From contig NZ_JAAGWD010000013.1 of the NCBI RefSeq assembly GCF_010686685.1, forward strand, positions 1-38,932: a DNA stretch of 38,932 nt, read 5' to 3'. The stretch's first letter is position 1. Each line of letters opens with the position of its first letter. A program made the position numbers and the translations under genes. Below the pieces are notes generated by a model. That model was given only the letters and a program-made list of their open reading frames with translations. It made no database searches and was not told where the DNA came from. Source of the DNA: Pontibacter burrus (GTDB lineage Bacteria > Bacteroidota > Bacteroidia > Cytophagales > Hymenobacteraceae). Shown in pieces: positions 1 through 9,296 of this stretch.

Positions 1-1
1 C

Positions 2-127
2 CAACTGCTGAAAGCGTATATCCAGCAAAACTTCGCCTCCAAAAACCTCAACATCACCGTCGATACCGTCGTGCGTGAAGAAGTAGGCCAGCACTTCCGC
101 ATTGCTGAGATACGGACAGTAAAATAA
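2..127 (+). CDS. 3' end of an unidentified gene (41 residues visible)
   Basis: Frame 2 is open from the window edge to a TAA at 125-127 and encodes the last 41 residues of a protein. The visible tail is soluble-looking, with mixed charged and hydrophobic residues, and ends in RIAEIRTVK. I do not recognise the family from this fragment. That it is a real gene end is supported by the strong terminator that starts 13 nt after the stop codon. The other forward frame I checked hits a stop early. Confidence 0.6.
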   Translation, partial: QLLKAYIQQNFASKNLNITVDTVVREEVGQHFRIAEIRTVK

Positions 128-140
128 GACCCAAACCATG

Positions 141-178
141 ATCAGGCTTTCTGCTACTAGCAGAAAGCCTGATTTTTT
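141..178 (+). terminator. Rho-independent terminator after the left-edge gene
   Basis: A perfect 15-bp inverted repeat (141-155 and 159-173) with a 3-nt loop is followed directly by a run of six T. It sits 13 nt after the stop codon at 127, so it most likely ends that transcript. Confidence 0.9.
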
Positions 179-589
179 ATAAACTATAGTTAACTATGAC
201 TGATGTAATAGTGAGAATTGTGCGCTTTAAGGAGTGTAATTTAAACCGCTGCAACTATAGCAGTAAAGTAAGCGGCTTCTCAGTGACGGTTAAATAGAGC
301 AGATTCGCTTTTTCAGCATTAAGTTTTCCGCCTGTTTATTTTAGGCTGTAAACCAAATCTTCTTCAAAAAACAAAACATTATCCTTCGCTTTTCTGCATC
401 TATATAGCAGCATCTAAGTATAAGAACTATAACCTGTGGCTGATTTACTTCTCAGCAGTACCTCCGCAGGGCAACAGGGTGCTTCCGGATCTCTGCAAAC
501 TATAACCTCGTTTGCTTTAAACTATAACCAACGCCGGTATTCCTTATGTAGCCTTTAGGGCATAGTATATATTTTAGAGTACGCTTATT
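179..589. other. Non-coding stretch before the acyltransferase gene
   Basis: I see no credible gene here. It holds one perfect AACTATAGTT (182-191), a second CTATAG core near 255-260 and three half-motifs (AACTATAA) around 426, 500 and 522. No perfect TAnnTTTG element was found close to the start codon at 590, although a TATATTTT stretch lies about 20 nt upstream of it. Confidence 0.5.
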
Positions 590-1657
590 ATGCAAAGACT
601 TTTATTCCTTGATTCGCTGCGGGGGCTTGCTGCCATCGCGGTTGTTTACTTCCACTATACTTCCGTTTACCGCCACCTGTATGGCCATAGTTTCAGCGAA
701 AAGTTTGATTTCGGGATTGGTTTATATGGCGTAGAATTCTTCTTTATGATCAGCGGGTTTGTGATTTTTCTTACCCTATCCCGCATCAGCAGCGCCCGCG
801 ATTTTCTGTTTAACAGGGTAGTAAGATTATATCCGGCCTATATCTTCTGTATGCTGCTCACTTTTGGCTGTGTGCAATATTTCGGACTGGAAGGACTGGA
901 AACCAGTTTTAGAGATATGCTGGTAAATCTGACCATGTTCCAGAAAGCAGTGGGCGTGCCCGATGTGGATGGCGTGTACTGGTCGCTGTTTTCCGAGTGG
1001 ATGTTCTACCTGATGATGGTAACTCTGTTTATATTCAGGAAGCTGGACAAAATGCTTTGGGTAGGAGCTGCTTGGCTGGTTCTGAACGTAATTAACATGC
1101 ACTTCCTGCACCTGGGGTATGCAGCCCGCCTGCTGAACCTGTACCACGGTGTGTTCTTTTACTCAGGTATCCTGTTTTACATGCTCTATACCAATACCGG
1201 TAAAAAGTCTACAGTGCAGCTACACCTGGCAGCCTCTTTTGTTGTGGCACTTTCGATGTTTGCCTTGGAGGGATGGGCCGATATGATAGTGGTGGCTGTA
1301 CTATACGCTGTATTTTACCTGAGCCTGAATGGCCGCATGAATTTTCTGGTTAACAAGCCCCTGCTGTTCCTGGGTAGCATTTCGTATGCGCTTTACCTGT
1401 TTCATCAATACATCGGCTTTATCATCATCAACGAGACCAAAGCCTATTTCGGAGACAGTATACTGGTTATTGTGCCGCCGCTGGTTGTGAGCATGGTTTG
1501 TGCTTACCTGATAACACAGTATGTGGAGCAGCCTTCTGTAAATTTTCTGAAGAAACTATACAAGAGCTATACAACCCAGAAAGTGCCGAGAGGTGCAGAA
1601 AGTGGTTTTACGCCGCAGCAACTGCCCGAAGAGAGCAAGGCCGCACCTGGGCTATAG
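590..1657 (+). CDS. Acyltransferase 3 family membrane protein (OafA/YrhL-like)
   Basis: A 355-residue integral membrane protein of the acyltransferase-3 family, which moves acyl groups (often acetyl) from the cytoplasmic side onto surface sugars such as O-antigen, exopolysaccharide or peptidoglycan. The N-terminus carries the family signature LDSLRGLAAIAVVYFH (residues 7-22, with the conserved Arg11 and His22), then GVEFFFMISGFVI (47-59) and RLYPAY (79-84). About ten hydrophobic segments follow, and the C-terminus is short and polar. There is no fused SGNH domain. The gene stands alone, convergent with the MgtC-like gene 9 nt away. The acceptor cannot be told from sequence. A CTATAG core spans its last codon and stop, and another follows in the small gap. 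Confidence 0.9.
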   Translation: MQRLLFLDSLRGLAAIAVVYFHYTSVYRHLYGHSFSEKFDFGIGLYGVEFFFMISGFVIFLTLSRISSARDFLFNRVVRLYPAYIFCMLLTFGCVQYFGLEGLETSFRDMLVNLTMFQKAVGVPDVDGVYWSLFSEWMFYLMMVTLFIFRKLDKMLWVGAAWLVLNVINMHFLHLGYAARLLNLYHGVFFYSGILFYMLYTNTGKKSTVQLHLAASFVVALSMFALEGWADMIVVAVLYAVFYLSLNGRMNFLVNKPLLFLGSISYALYLFHQYIGFIIINETKAYFGDSILVIVPPLVVSMVCAYLITQYVEQPSVNFLKKLYKSYTTQKVPRGAESGFTPQQLPEESKAAPGL

Positions 1658-1666
1658 TTATGAGGG

Positions 1667-2953
1667 CTATAGTTTTGTTAACCAGTGAAGCTGAAAGTTC
1701 TCCGGCCATAACCAGATTATAAGCAATCCGGCTGCTAGTGAGATCCCAAAAAGCACTGCCACTCTGGTAAACAGTGCACGCCTGGCCAGTACGGCTACCA
1801 TGGCGCCCTTAAAAGCAATATTGGAAAGGGCAGCGATCATGATCACCTTCCAACCAGTTTGCTGGTTTATAACCTCATCGTTCATTAACCTGGAGGTGGA
1901 AAGGGTAATAGCATCAACATCGGTAAGGCCTGAAATGATAGCGACAATGTAAAGGCCACTGTTACCGAAATGGTCTTTGGCAGCAGAGGTAGCAACTATA
2001 ACGATAGCATAGATGGCACCAAATACGAGCGCGGTTTTAAGTTGTGCAGGGTTTTCCTGTTCCGGCATTCTACCTGCATCCTCCTTCTTAAAAAAGAAGC
2101 CCAGAACTATAAGCACAGCCATGAGCAGGAGCAAGGTTACCAGCGGTGGAGCAACTATAGCCAGGGTGCCGCCCGGCGCCACTACTGCCACTTCTACCGT
2201 AATGCGCACCACAGAGATGGCGGTAGCAATAAAGATAACCAACGCGATCAGGTTATAGTTGGTGTTCTTGGTCTCACCTGCCTTAGAGCGCTTTGCATAG
2301 CTAACCGTAGTAGCTGTACTCGAAATAAGCCCACCCAGCACGCCGCCGAGCAAGGTGCCTGCTTTATCGCCAAAAATCTTGTAAGCAAAATAGCCGGCCA
2401 GCCCGATCCCAACTATAAGCACCACCATCAGCCAGATGTTGTAAGGGTTCAGCACATCGTAAGGGCCGTAAGCCTGGTTTGGCAGCACCGGGAGGATCAC
2501 TAAGGAGATAACCACAAACTGCATGATGGCGTGTAGGTCCTTTTCGCCCAGTTTGGAGACAGCCTGATGCAGGGTTTCTTTTAAATGCAGTAGCACCGCT
2601 ACAGCACCACCTATGGCTACAGCCACTGCTGTATTGCCAATAACAAGGTAGGCGCCAACGGCAAACATCAGCAACAGGGCGGCTTCGGTTGTTTGCCCTA
2701 CATCATCCGGCTTTATATCCCGCTGTATTAAGTTGCCGGTTACTACAAGCGCCGTTACAGCCAGGGCGCCGGCAGCTATTATCCAACCTCCGAAGTCGCC
2801 GGCCAGTAGAGCGCAGACCGTACCAAACATTGTAACGATAGGAAACGTGCGGATGCCTGCAATGCGTGCGTTCTGATGCTGTCGCTGTAGTCCAACCAGG
2901 AGGCCAAGAGCCAGTGATATTGCCAGTGTCTGGAAAATTTCGAGGTGGGGCAT
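1667..2953 (-). CDS. MgtC/SapB-type membrane protein with DUF4010 domain
   Basis: A 428-residue polytopic membrane protein. The N-terminal third matches the MgtC/SapB region (LALGLLVGLQRQ near residues 14-25, GIRTFPIVTMFG near 33-44), and the C-terminal part is the DUF4010 membrane domain, including GGLISSTATTVSYAKRS and SGLTDVDAITLSTSRL. Such proteins are widespread. MgtC itself affects Mg2+ homeostasis and ATP synthase in Salmonella, but the DUF4010 form has no settled function, so transport or regulation of a cation is only inference. It lies downstream of the RND efflux operon on the same strand, separated by a probable terminator at 2996-3026, so it is probably transcribed separately. 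Confidence 0.85.
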   Translation of the reverse strand: MPHLEIFQTLAISLALGLLVGLQRQHQNARIAGIRTFPIVTMFGTVCALLAGDFGGWIIAAGALAVTALVVTGNLIQRDIKPDDVGQTTEAALLLMFAVGAYLVIGNTAVAVAIGGAVAVLLHLKETLHQAVSKLGEKDLHAIMQFVVISLVILPVLPNQAYGPYDVLNPYNIWLMVVLIVGIGLAGYFAYKIFGDKAGTLLGGVLGGLISSTATTVSYAKRSKAGETKNTNYNLIALVIFIATAISVVRITVEVAVVAPGGTLAIVAPPLVTLLLLMAVLIVLGFFFKKEDAGRMPEQENPAQLKTALVFGAIYAIVIVATSAAKDHFGNSGLYIVAIISGLTDVDAITLSTSRLMNDEVINQQTGWKVIMIAALSNIAFKGAMVAVLARRALFTRVAVLFGISLAAGLLIIWLWPENFQLHWLTKL

Positions 2954-2995
2954 ACAACAGGTTACTTTTGTTATTCGAAGTTATGGCTATAAACT

Positions 2996-3026
2996 ATAAA
3001 AGTATAGCAAAGCGCTATACTTTTAT
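2996..3026 (-). terminator. Probable terminator of the RND efflux operon
   Basis: A perfect 13-bp inverted repeat (2996-3008 and 3014-3026) with a 5-nt loop lies between the tolC-like stop and the next minus-strand gene. The stem is AT-rich and contains GTATAG/CTATAC, a near-relative of the dispersed motif. The U-tract on the minus strand is short, so efficiency is uncertain. Confidence 0.6.
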
Positions 3027-3048
3027 GATGAAACAGGAAAGTAGGTTA

Positions 3049-4359
3049 TTAAAAGGTCAGGGCACCGGCAATCTCTTTTAGCGACACCTCGGCCAGCTTA
3101 GCTAGATACTGTGCGTTGCTGTAGCGTACCGTAGCATTCACATAGTTTAACTGCGCTTCTCTGAACTCGATAGGCGTGATGCTACCGATGCGGAATTTCT
3201 CCATTGTTATTTCCAGGTTGCGCTTTGCAATTTCCTGGTTCTTTCCTTCCAGGTTTACCAATGATAAACTGGTGAGATAAGTATTATAGGCTGTTGTAAG
3301 CTGCGTATTTATAGTTTGGTTCAGACGCTCGAATTCCAGTTGTGCACTGCTGATGTTAATGTTAGCGTTCTGCTGGTTACGGCGCTGCTCAAATCCATTA
3401 AAAATAGGCACAGATGCCGTTATGCCATAGTTCAGGCCACGCCCTGTTGCCAACGTAGTAAAGCCCAGCGCTGATTCGGAACGGTTAAAGTTGTACCCGG
3501 AGTTAAGTGTAACAGTAGGCAGGCGGTTTGCTCTTACCTGTTTCAGATCCAGCTCGGCTACGCGTTTGTTTATAAGGGCAGCCTGCAACGATGGGTTCTG
3601 TTGTGTTGCTCTCTCAGATAGCTCAGCCAGATTAAGCTGATCGTCAATAGTAATTTCATCTGCTACCCTGAAACGGATAGAAGCATCGCGTGCCATCAGT
3701 TCGTTCAGCTGAGTCTGCGTATTCTGGTATAGTTCGCGCTGGCGTAGTATGTTGGTTGTATCTGTGTTCAGGTCAACCTGTGCGTTCAGTACTTCCAATC
3801 TCGATGCTTTTCCAATTTCGAAACGGTTCTGTGCAGTTCCTACACGCTCACGCGAAATAACCATAGCCGTATCCAGGGCATTTAGTTGCTGCTGTTGCTG
3901 CACCAGGTTATAGTACACGCTGGTTACATCGGCAATGCGGGTAAGTATAGTTTGTTTTAAGTTTGCCTCTCCCAGTTTCTCCAGCTCTTTCAGCTGCTCG
4001 TAGCGGGCAAACATTCCAAAACCATCAAATACAGTCCAGTTCAGACCCACGCCATAGTTCAGGGTGTTGCCACGGGCGCCGGTTCGTTCTATCACCTGGC
4101 CGCTTTCCCGATTTTCGGACCTGTTCTGTACTGTGTTGTTCTGAGCCACGTTAGCAGTAACTACCGGCAGCATGCCAGCATTGCCAGTGGTTACGTTATT
4201 TCGGCTTATCTCCAGGTTATTGGCTACAAGCTTTATGTCATAGTTGCGCTCCAGTGTTATCCGGATGGCTTCTTCCAGGGTGAGCACTTCCTGCGCATTT
4301 GCCTTGCCATTCAGCAGGAGTAAGGCAAATGCAAACAGGACAGCAATTTTATACTTCAT
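3049..4359 (-). CDS. TolC family outer-membrane efflux protein
   Basis: A 436-residue outer-membrane channel of the TolC/OEP family, the exit duct of the tripartite pump encoded just upstream. It starts with a clear Sec signal peptide (MKYKIAVLFAFALLLLNGKANA, about 22 residues). Two OEP repeats follow, each rich in long amphipathic helices and Asn/Gln. The pattern LTLEEAIRITLERNYDIKL near residues 27-45 is the usual start of the mature protein, and FRIGSITPIEFREAQ near the C-terminus is the second-repeat equivalent. Length is normal. It is the last gene of the operon, 30 nt after the RND permease stop, so pump and channel are probably co-made. Substrate is unknown. Confidence 0.93.
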   Translation of the reverse strand: MKYKIAVLFAFALLLLNGKANAQEVLTLEEAIRITLERNYDIKLVANNLEISRNNVTTGNAGMLPVVTANVAQNNTVQNRSENRESGQVIERTGARGNTLNYGVGLNWTVFDGFGMFARYEQLKELEKLGEANLKQTILTRIADVTSVYYNLVQQQQQLNALDTAMVISRERVGTAQNRFEIGKASRLEVLNAQVDLNTDTTNILRQRELYQNTQTQLNELMARDASIRFRVADEITIDDQLNLAELSERATQQNPSLQAALINKRVAELDLKQVRANRLPTVTLNSGYNFNRSESALGFTTLATGRGLNYGITASVPIFNGFEQRRNQQNANINISSAQLEFERLNQTINTQLTTAYNTYLTSLSLVNLEGKNQEIAKRNLEITMEKFRIGSITPIEFREAQLNYVNATVRYSNAQYLAKLAEVSLKEIAGALTF

Positions 4360-4389
4360 ATAAGGTTGTAAGATAGATCGGGTGAAAAA

Positions 4390-7300
4390 TTAAACTGTCG
4401 CTTTTTCGAACTCTTCTATTTGATCAAATTCCGGATGATGCTTACGCTCTCTGGACCACATGGAGTAGATAGCCGGGATAACGAATAAAGTAAGTATAAG
4501 CGAGAACATGGTACCACCTACAATTACAACACCCATACCCATACGGCTTTGAGCAGCTGCACCCAGCGCCAGCGCAATTGGCAAAGCACCTAAAGCAATG
4601 GCCAAACTTGTCATCAGGATTGGGCGAAGACGTGCCTCCGAAGCTTCCAGAATGGCCTCCATCTTAGGCTTGCCCTGTTCCCGGAGCTGATTCGCGAACT
4701 CGACTATCAGGATACCGTTCTTCGTGACGAGCCCTATGAGCATAATTGTACCAATCTGGCTGAAAATGTTCCAGGTCTGGCCAAACAGCCATAACGAAAG
4801 CATGGCACCGGCCACCGCCATCGGCACGGTCAGGATAATGATGAGCGGATCCACAAAGCTTTCGAACTGCGCTGCCAGGATAAGGTAGATCAGCAATAGC
4901 GCTAATAAGAAGGCAAACATCGTATTCGAACCACTTTCCACGAAGTCTCTGGATTCACCGCCCAGGTCAGTGGTAAAGCTTTCGTCCAGTACTTTTTCCT
5001 TGATGCGGTCCATGGCATCAATACCATCGCCTATACTCATGCCCGGTGACAGACCTGCTGAAACGGTGGCCGACATGTAGCGGTTATTATGGTATAGTTG
5101 CGGCGGGCTGCTGCGCTCGGTCAGGGTTACCAGGTTATCCAGCTGTACCAGTTCTCCGGTTTTGCTGCGCACAAACAAGGATGTCAAATCCAATGGATCG
5201 TCGCGGTCAGGGCGGTCAAACTGGCCCATTACCTGGTACTGCCGTCCGTTCATTAAAAAGTACCCGAAACGCTGCCCGCTAAGCGATAACTGCAGGGTTT
5301 GCGCCACGTCTATAACTGATACGCCCAGGCTTTGTGCCTTTTCGCGGTCGATAGAAATGTTGATCTCCGGCTTGTTGAATTTTAAGTTTACATCAACGTT
5401 AGAGAAGGTCGGGTCTTTGCTGGCTTCTTCCATAAAGGCCGGTATCTTCTCTTCCAGCTTCTGGAAATTCTGCGCCTGAATAATGTACTGTATCGGCTGG
5501 CCACCTCGGCGGTTTACAGATATAGTTGGCTGCTGGGTAACCATAGTTCTGGCTTCCGGATAGCGGCGTGTAAGGCTTGTCAGGTAATCTGCAACTTCTT
5601 TCTGCGAACGTTCGCGTTCACCTTGCGGCACCAGGGCAACACGCATCATACCGTTGTTTACAGAACCACCGCCCCAACCCGGAGACGTGATCACAAGGTT
5701 CACAGATTTCTCAGGCACCGAGTCGTTTACCAATTGAGTCAGTTCCTGCATAAAGCGGTCCATGTAGTCATACGACGCACCTTCAGGACCGGTAGCCATC
5801 ACACGGATCATGCTTCTGTCGTCGTAAGGGGCAGTTTCTTTCTGAAGAATTGTATAGAAAAGTGCTGCCAGGCCAAGACAGGCGATCAGGATCGGGAAGC
5901 TCAGCCATTTGTTGCGCATAAAGCCACGTAGCGCGCTTGCGTAGGCCGCGTTCATACGCTCAAAATAAGGCTCTGTAAAGTTGTAGAACCTGGTTTTCTT
6001 GTGGCCACCTTTTTTCATCAGGTAGGCGTTCAACATTGGGGTAAGCGTAAGCGACACGAAGGCCGAGATGAGTACGGCGGCACCAATTACCACCCCGAAC
6101 TCACGGAAGAGTCGCCCTACGAAACCTTCCAGGAAAATAACCGGAAGGAATACGGCTGCCAGCGTGATCGAGATAGAGATAACGGCCATAAAGATCTCGT
6201 TTGAGCCTTTTATAGCTGCTTCGATCGGCGACATCCCTTCTTCCACCTTTTTAAAGATGTTCTCAGTTACCACAATACCGTCATCCACTACCAGACCCGT
6301 AGCCAGAACTATAGCCAGCAGGGTAAGCACGTTTACCGAGAACCCGCACAGGTACATGATAAAGAAAGTGGCAATCAACGATACCGGAATATCAATAAGC
6401 GGGCGGAAAGCAATACTCCAGTCGCGGAAGAACAGGTAAATGATGGCAATTACCAGTACCAATGCAATCAATATAGTTTCAGCTACTTCCGTAACCGATT
6501 GCTTGATAAAGATGGTGTTGTCCATCGCAATGTTCAGGTCAATGTCTTCCGGCAGGTCTCCTTTCAACTTTTCAAACTGATCGTAGAAGGCATTTGAAAT
6601 ATCGAGGTAGTTGGTACCCGGCTGCGGAATAATGGCAAGGCCCACCATTGGCTGGCCTGACTCACTCATTTTAGTTTCCAGGTTCTCAGGGCCAAGTTCT
6701 GCTGTACCCAGATCACTGAAACGGATGATCTTACCGCCATCTGATTTAACGATCAGGTTGTTGAATTCCTCGGCAGTAGACAGGTTACCTAAGGTTTTTA
6801 CTACCAGTTCGGTATTGTCGCCACTGATCTTACCAGAAGGTAATTCTACGTTTTCGCGGTTCAGGGCTGTGCGTACGTCGCCTACTGTAAGGCCATAAGA
6901 GGCAAGCTTAACCGGGTCGAGCCACAGGCGCATGGCATAGCGTTTCTGTCCCCATATCTGCACGCTACTTACGCCCGGTATAGTTTGCATGCGCTGCGAA
7001 ATCACGTTCTCGGCGTAATCGCTCAGCTGCAACTGGTCGCGTTCGGCACTACGCACGGTCATGGTAATGATTGGCTCGGAGTCGGCATCGGCTTTGGATA
7101 CTACCGGTGGCGCATCAATATCCTGTGGCAGGTTACGAACTGCCTGCGATACCTTATCGCGCACGTCGTTTGCCGCTTCCTCCAGGTCTTTATCCAGGTT
7201 AAACTCGATGTTGATGTTGCTTCGGCCCTGGTTACTGGAAGAAGAAATGTTGCGGATACCATCAATAGAGTTAATGGCTTTCTCAAGAGGCTCCGTTATC

Positions 7301-7485
7301 TGCGACTCAATAATGTCTGCGTTGGCACCAGAGTAGCTGGTACTTACCGAAACAATGGCCGGGTCGATGGACGGATACTCGCGCACACCCAGAAAGCTGT
7401 ACCCGATCATACCGAACAGGATCAGCATCAGGTTAATTACAATTGTAAAAACCGGCCGCTTTATACTTGTGGTGGATAAACTCAT
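4390..7485 (-). CDS. RND efflux pump permease (HAE1/AcrB type)
   Basis: A 1031-residue inner-membrane proton-driven drug exporter of the HAE1 (AcrB/MexB) class. The first transmembrane helix (residues about 8-33) is followed by a porter domain, and the proton-relay pair Asp401-Asp402 is visible in TM4 (GLVVDDGIVVTENI). The matching Lys lies in TM10 (LIGLVTKNGILIVEFANQ). FRDWSIAFRPLIDIPVSLI before TM3 is the usual family segment. No heavy-metal (CzcA-type) signature was noticed, so organic substrates are more likely, but specificity cannot be read. It is 12 nt downstream of the adaptor gene and 30 nt upstream of the TolC gene, a standard Bacteroidota order. It contains a CTATAG core at about 6309 within the TM4 codons. 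Confidence 0.96.
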   Translation of the reverse strand: MSLSTTSIKRPVFTIVINLMLILFGMIGYSFLGVREYPSIDPAIVSVSTSYSGANADIIESQITEPLEKAINSIDGIRNISSSSNQGRSNINIEFNLDKDLEEAANDVRDKVSQAVRNLPQDIDAPPVVSKADADSEPIITMTVRSAERDQLQLSDYAENVISQRMQTIPGVSSVQIWGQKRYAMRLWLDPVKLASYGLTVGDVRTALNRENVELPSGKISGDNTELVVKTLGNLSTAEEFNNLIVKSDGGKIIRFSDLGTAELGPENLETKMSESGQPMVGLAIIPQPGTNYLDISNAFYDQFEKLKGDLPEDIDLNIAMDNTIFIKQSVTEVAETILIALVLVIAIIYLFFRDWSIAFRPLIDIPVSLIATFFIMYLCGFSVNVLTLLAIVLATGLVVDDGIVVTENIFKKVEEGMSPIEAAIKGSNEIFMAVISISITLAAVFLPVIFLEGFVGRLFREFGVVIGAAVLISAFVSLTLTPMLNAYLMKKGGHKKTRFYNFTEPYFERMNAAYASALRGFMRNKWLSFPILIACLGLAALFYTILQKETAPYDDRSMIRVMATGPEGASYDYMDRFMQELTQLVNDSVPEKSVNLVITSPGWGGGSVNNGMMRVALVPQGERERSQKEVADYLTSLTRRYPEARTMVTQQPTISVNRRGGQPIQYIIQAQNFQKLEEKIPAFMEEASKDPTFSNVDVNLKFNKPEINISIDREKAQSLGVSVIDVAQTLQLSLSGQRFGYFLMNGRQYQVMGQFDRPDRDDPLDLTSLFVRSKTGELVQLDNLVTLTERSSPPQLYHNNRYMSATVSAGLSPGMSIGDGIDAMDRIKEKVLDESFTTDLGGESRDFVESGSNTMFAFLLALLLIYLILAAQFESFVDPLIIILTVPMAVAGAMLSLWLFGQTWNIFSQIGTIMLIGLVTKNGILIVEFANQLREQGKPKMEAILEASEARLRPILMTSLAIALGALPIALALGAAAQSRMGMGVVIVGGTMFSLILTLFVIPAIYSMWSRERKHHPEFDQIEEFEKATV

Positions 7486-7497
7486 ACGTTTGCGCTT

Positions 7498-8571
7498 TTA
7501 TTTCTTACCAACAGCTACTTTAACAGGGCTTCCTTCTCTTAACGTCATTATCCCGGTGGTCAATACCGTATCGCCTGGCTGCAGGCCGGCAGTTACAAGT
7601 ACATCCTTTTCGGTACGTGTGGCAGTCTCTATCATGGTTTCCTTGGCTTTGCCGTCTTTGGCAACAAACACTTTTTTACCATTCTGTACCGGTATAACAG
7701 CCTCTGAAGGCACCAGCAGGGCATCATCTATAACCGTTAATGGTAGCTGGATGTTGGCAAAAGAGCCTGGCATCAGGGCGCCATCTCCGTTAGAGGCACG
7801 TGCACGCAACTGCAACGTACGGCTGCTGGCCTCAATACCGGGTTCTATAGCATAAACGGTAGCTGTATATTTTTGGGATGAACCAGCTACTGTAAAATTA
7901 AGGGTAGTATTCTCCTTTACCTGGCCCGCATATTTCTCCGGAACAGAGAAAGTGATCTTCAGAGGGTCGGTGTTAACCAGGTTGGCAATAACTGTTTCAG
8001 GAGAAATGAAGCTTCCTTCTGATACATTACGCAGACCAATGCGGCCCGAAAAAGGTGCCCGTATAGTTGTTTTGGCAAGTTGTGCCTGTATCAGTTGAGT
8101 CTGGGCCTGTGCTGATTTCAGGTCGGCACGCGCTACATCGTATTCTTCGCGGCTGATTGCTTCTTTTTTCAGGAGAAGCTCTGCGCGGCGTTCGTTCTCG
8201 GCGGCAAGACTCTGGCGGGTCTGGGCCTGTGCCAGCTGCGCACGCAGTTCAGAATCATCCACTTTTACCAGTACCTGGCCTTTGCTAACCTTACTGCCCT
8301 CGTTAAAGGAGATGGATTGCACAACGCCTGCTACCTGCGGACGGATCTGTATCTGCTCGTTGGCCTCGATGGAGCCTGTTACAGAAAGCGTGTTTGAAAA
8401 GCTTTGTGGTTGCAGCACCACGCCGCTTACCCGCATTGCCGGCGCTCCGCCACCTGGTCCGCCCGGGCCTTTAGGACCGCCACCTTCGCTTTTGTTCTGC
8501 ATAATACGGTACGCTACCAGGGAACCAAACCCAAGTATAAGCAAGGTGAAAACGATGTACTTAATCTTCAT
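7498..8571 (-). CDS. RND efflux periplasmic adaptor (AcrA/MexA family)
   Basis: A 357-residue membrane-fusion protein that bridges the RND permease and the TolC channel in the periplasm. An N-terminal hydrophobic anchor (about residues 4-22) has no lipobox Cys, so it is a transmembrane anchor rather than a lipoprotein. A Gly/Pro-rich linker (residues 30-45) follows. The lipoyl-like domain (GSIEANEQIQIRPQVAGVV, then GQVLVKVDD), a coiled-coil hairpin (LRAQLAQAQTRQSLAAENERRAELL and following, residues about 110-160), a beta-barrel and a membrane-proximal domain complete it. It is the first gene of the three-gene efflux operon. A candidate promoter lies at 8681-8688 on the same strand. Confidence 0.95.
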   Translation of the reverse strand: MKIKYIVFTLLILGFGSLVAYRIMQNKSEGGGPKGPGGPGGGAPAMRVSGVVLQPQSFSNTLSVTGSIEANEQIQIRPQVAGVVQSISFNEGSKVSKGQVLVKVDDSELRAQLAQAQTRQSLAAENERRAELLLKKEAISREEYDVARADLKSAQAQTQLIQAQLAKTTIRAPFSGRIGLRNVSEGSFISPETVIANLVNTDPLKITFSVPEKYAGQVKENTTLNFTVAGSSQKYTATVYAIEPGIEASSRTLQLRARASNGDGALMPGSFANIQLPLTVIDDALLVPSEAVIPVQNGKKVFVAKDGKAKETMIETATRTEKDVLVTAGLQPGDTVLTTGIMTLREGSPVKVAVGKK

Positions 8572-8894
8572 AGGTGATGTTAATTTCCTCCTGAAGAGGG
8601 GTTAGATAGTAAAGTATAGTTTAGTTTAGATTGAAATCGTATAAGTGCATTTCCGGGCGGCAAAGCGCAGACAGAAACCACAAAAGTAAGCCGATGACTT
8701 TGACAATAAGTTCTGCCAAAGGTTTAATTTTCAGGCTCAAAAAAAGTGCCGTAATCACTGGCCACACATCAGTCCGGAATTTAAAGTTAAAACCTTAATG
8801 ACTGAAACAGAAATAGATTGCAGATTAATCTGCATAAATATAAATTGAATGGCTGAACAGTATAGATAGCAGGATAAACAGCAGCTAAGATACA
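8572..8894. other. Divergent intergenic region, efflux operon / atl
   Basis: This 323-bp gap separates two divergent genes. It contains a candidate minus-strand -7 element (8681-8688) for the efflux operon. No operator-like palindrome and no regulator gene was noticed beside the pump. Half-motifs of the dispersed palindrome (TATAGTTT, TATAGATA) occur at about 8614 and 8863. No gene is visible. Confidence 0.5.
8681..8688 (-). promoter_or_regulatory. Candidate -7 element for the efflux operon
   Basis: The minus strand reads TACTTTTG, a perfect match to the Bacteroidota -7 consensus TAnnTTTG. A TTG lies 15 nt upstream, shorter than the usual 19-21 nt. The implied leader is about 105 nt. About twenty chance matches to TAnnTTTG are expected in a window this size on both strands, so position is the main support. 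Confidence 0.45.
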
Positions 8895-9230
8895 ATGAGA
8901 GATAAGAAGGAGAATTTTTTTGAGAATGTATACGAAGTGGTAAAACTGATACCGGAAGGCAGGGTAACCAGTTACGGCGCTATCGCCAGCTATTTAGGCG
9001 CCAAAGGCTCGGCAAGAATGGTAGGCTGGGCCTTAATCGCCTCGCAGCCATTTACTAAAATACCGGCCCATCGGGTAGTTAACCGGATTGGGATGCTTAC
9101 CGGGAAGCAACATTTTGAGGGTAGCAATGCCATGCAGGAGCGCCTGGAGCAGGAAGGTGTAAAGGTGGAGAAAGACCAGGTAGTAAATTTTGATAAACTG
9201 TTCTGGGACCCAAGCAAGGAATTGCTATAG
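8895..9230 (+). CDS. Alkyltransferase-like protein (MGMT DNA-binding fold, Ala in place of catalytic Cys)
   Basis: A 111-residue protein with the DNA-binding domain of O6-alkylguanine-DNA alkyltransferases. GRVTSYGAIASYLG (residues 22-35) is the helix-turn-helix entry and includes the conserved Tyr27. Arg41 in SARMVGWAL is at the position of the arginine finger that flips the base. The active-site motif PCHRV of true MGMT is here PAHRV (57-61), so Ala58 replaces the acceptor Cys and the protein cannot accept alkyl groups. Such ATL proteins bind O6-alkylguanine and hand it to nucleotide excision repair. E. coli and fission yeast ATLs carry Trp at this position; Ala is a less usual variant. It stands alone and is convergent with the next gene. 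Confidence 0.92.
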   Translation: MRDKKENFFENVYEVVKLIPEGRVTSYGAIASYLGAKGSARMVGWALIASQPFTKIPAHRVVNRIGMLTGKQHFEGSNAMQERLEQEGVKVEKDQVVNFDKLFWDPSKELL

Positions 9231-9296
9231 TTTATAGTTTCTGCTGATTAAACGTGTCTGTCTGGCAGAGACAAGTTTTCAAACTATAGTTTATAG
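9225..9296. repeat. Two direct copies of CTATAGTTTATAGT between convergent genes
   Basis: The 14-mer CTATAGTTTATAGT occurs at the end of the atl gene (starting near 9225) and again near 9284 at the end of the facing gene. The second copy includes a perfect AACTATAGTT (9282-9291). Both gene ends overlap the motif, so their stop codons are drawn from it. No clear terminator hairpin separates the genes. Confidence 0.6.

Noticed and set aside
1970..2503. Plus-strand frame opposite the MgtC/DUF4010 gene
   Set aside because: It is an antisense shadow of a well-supported membrane protein and its product is low-complexity.
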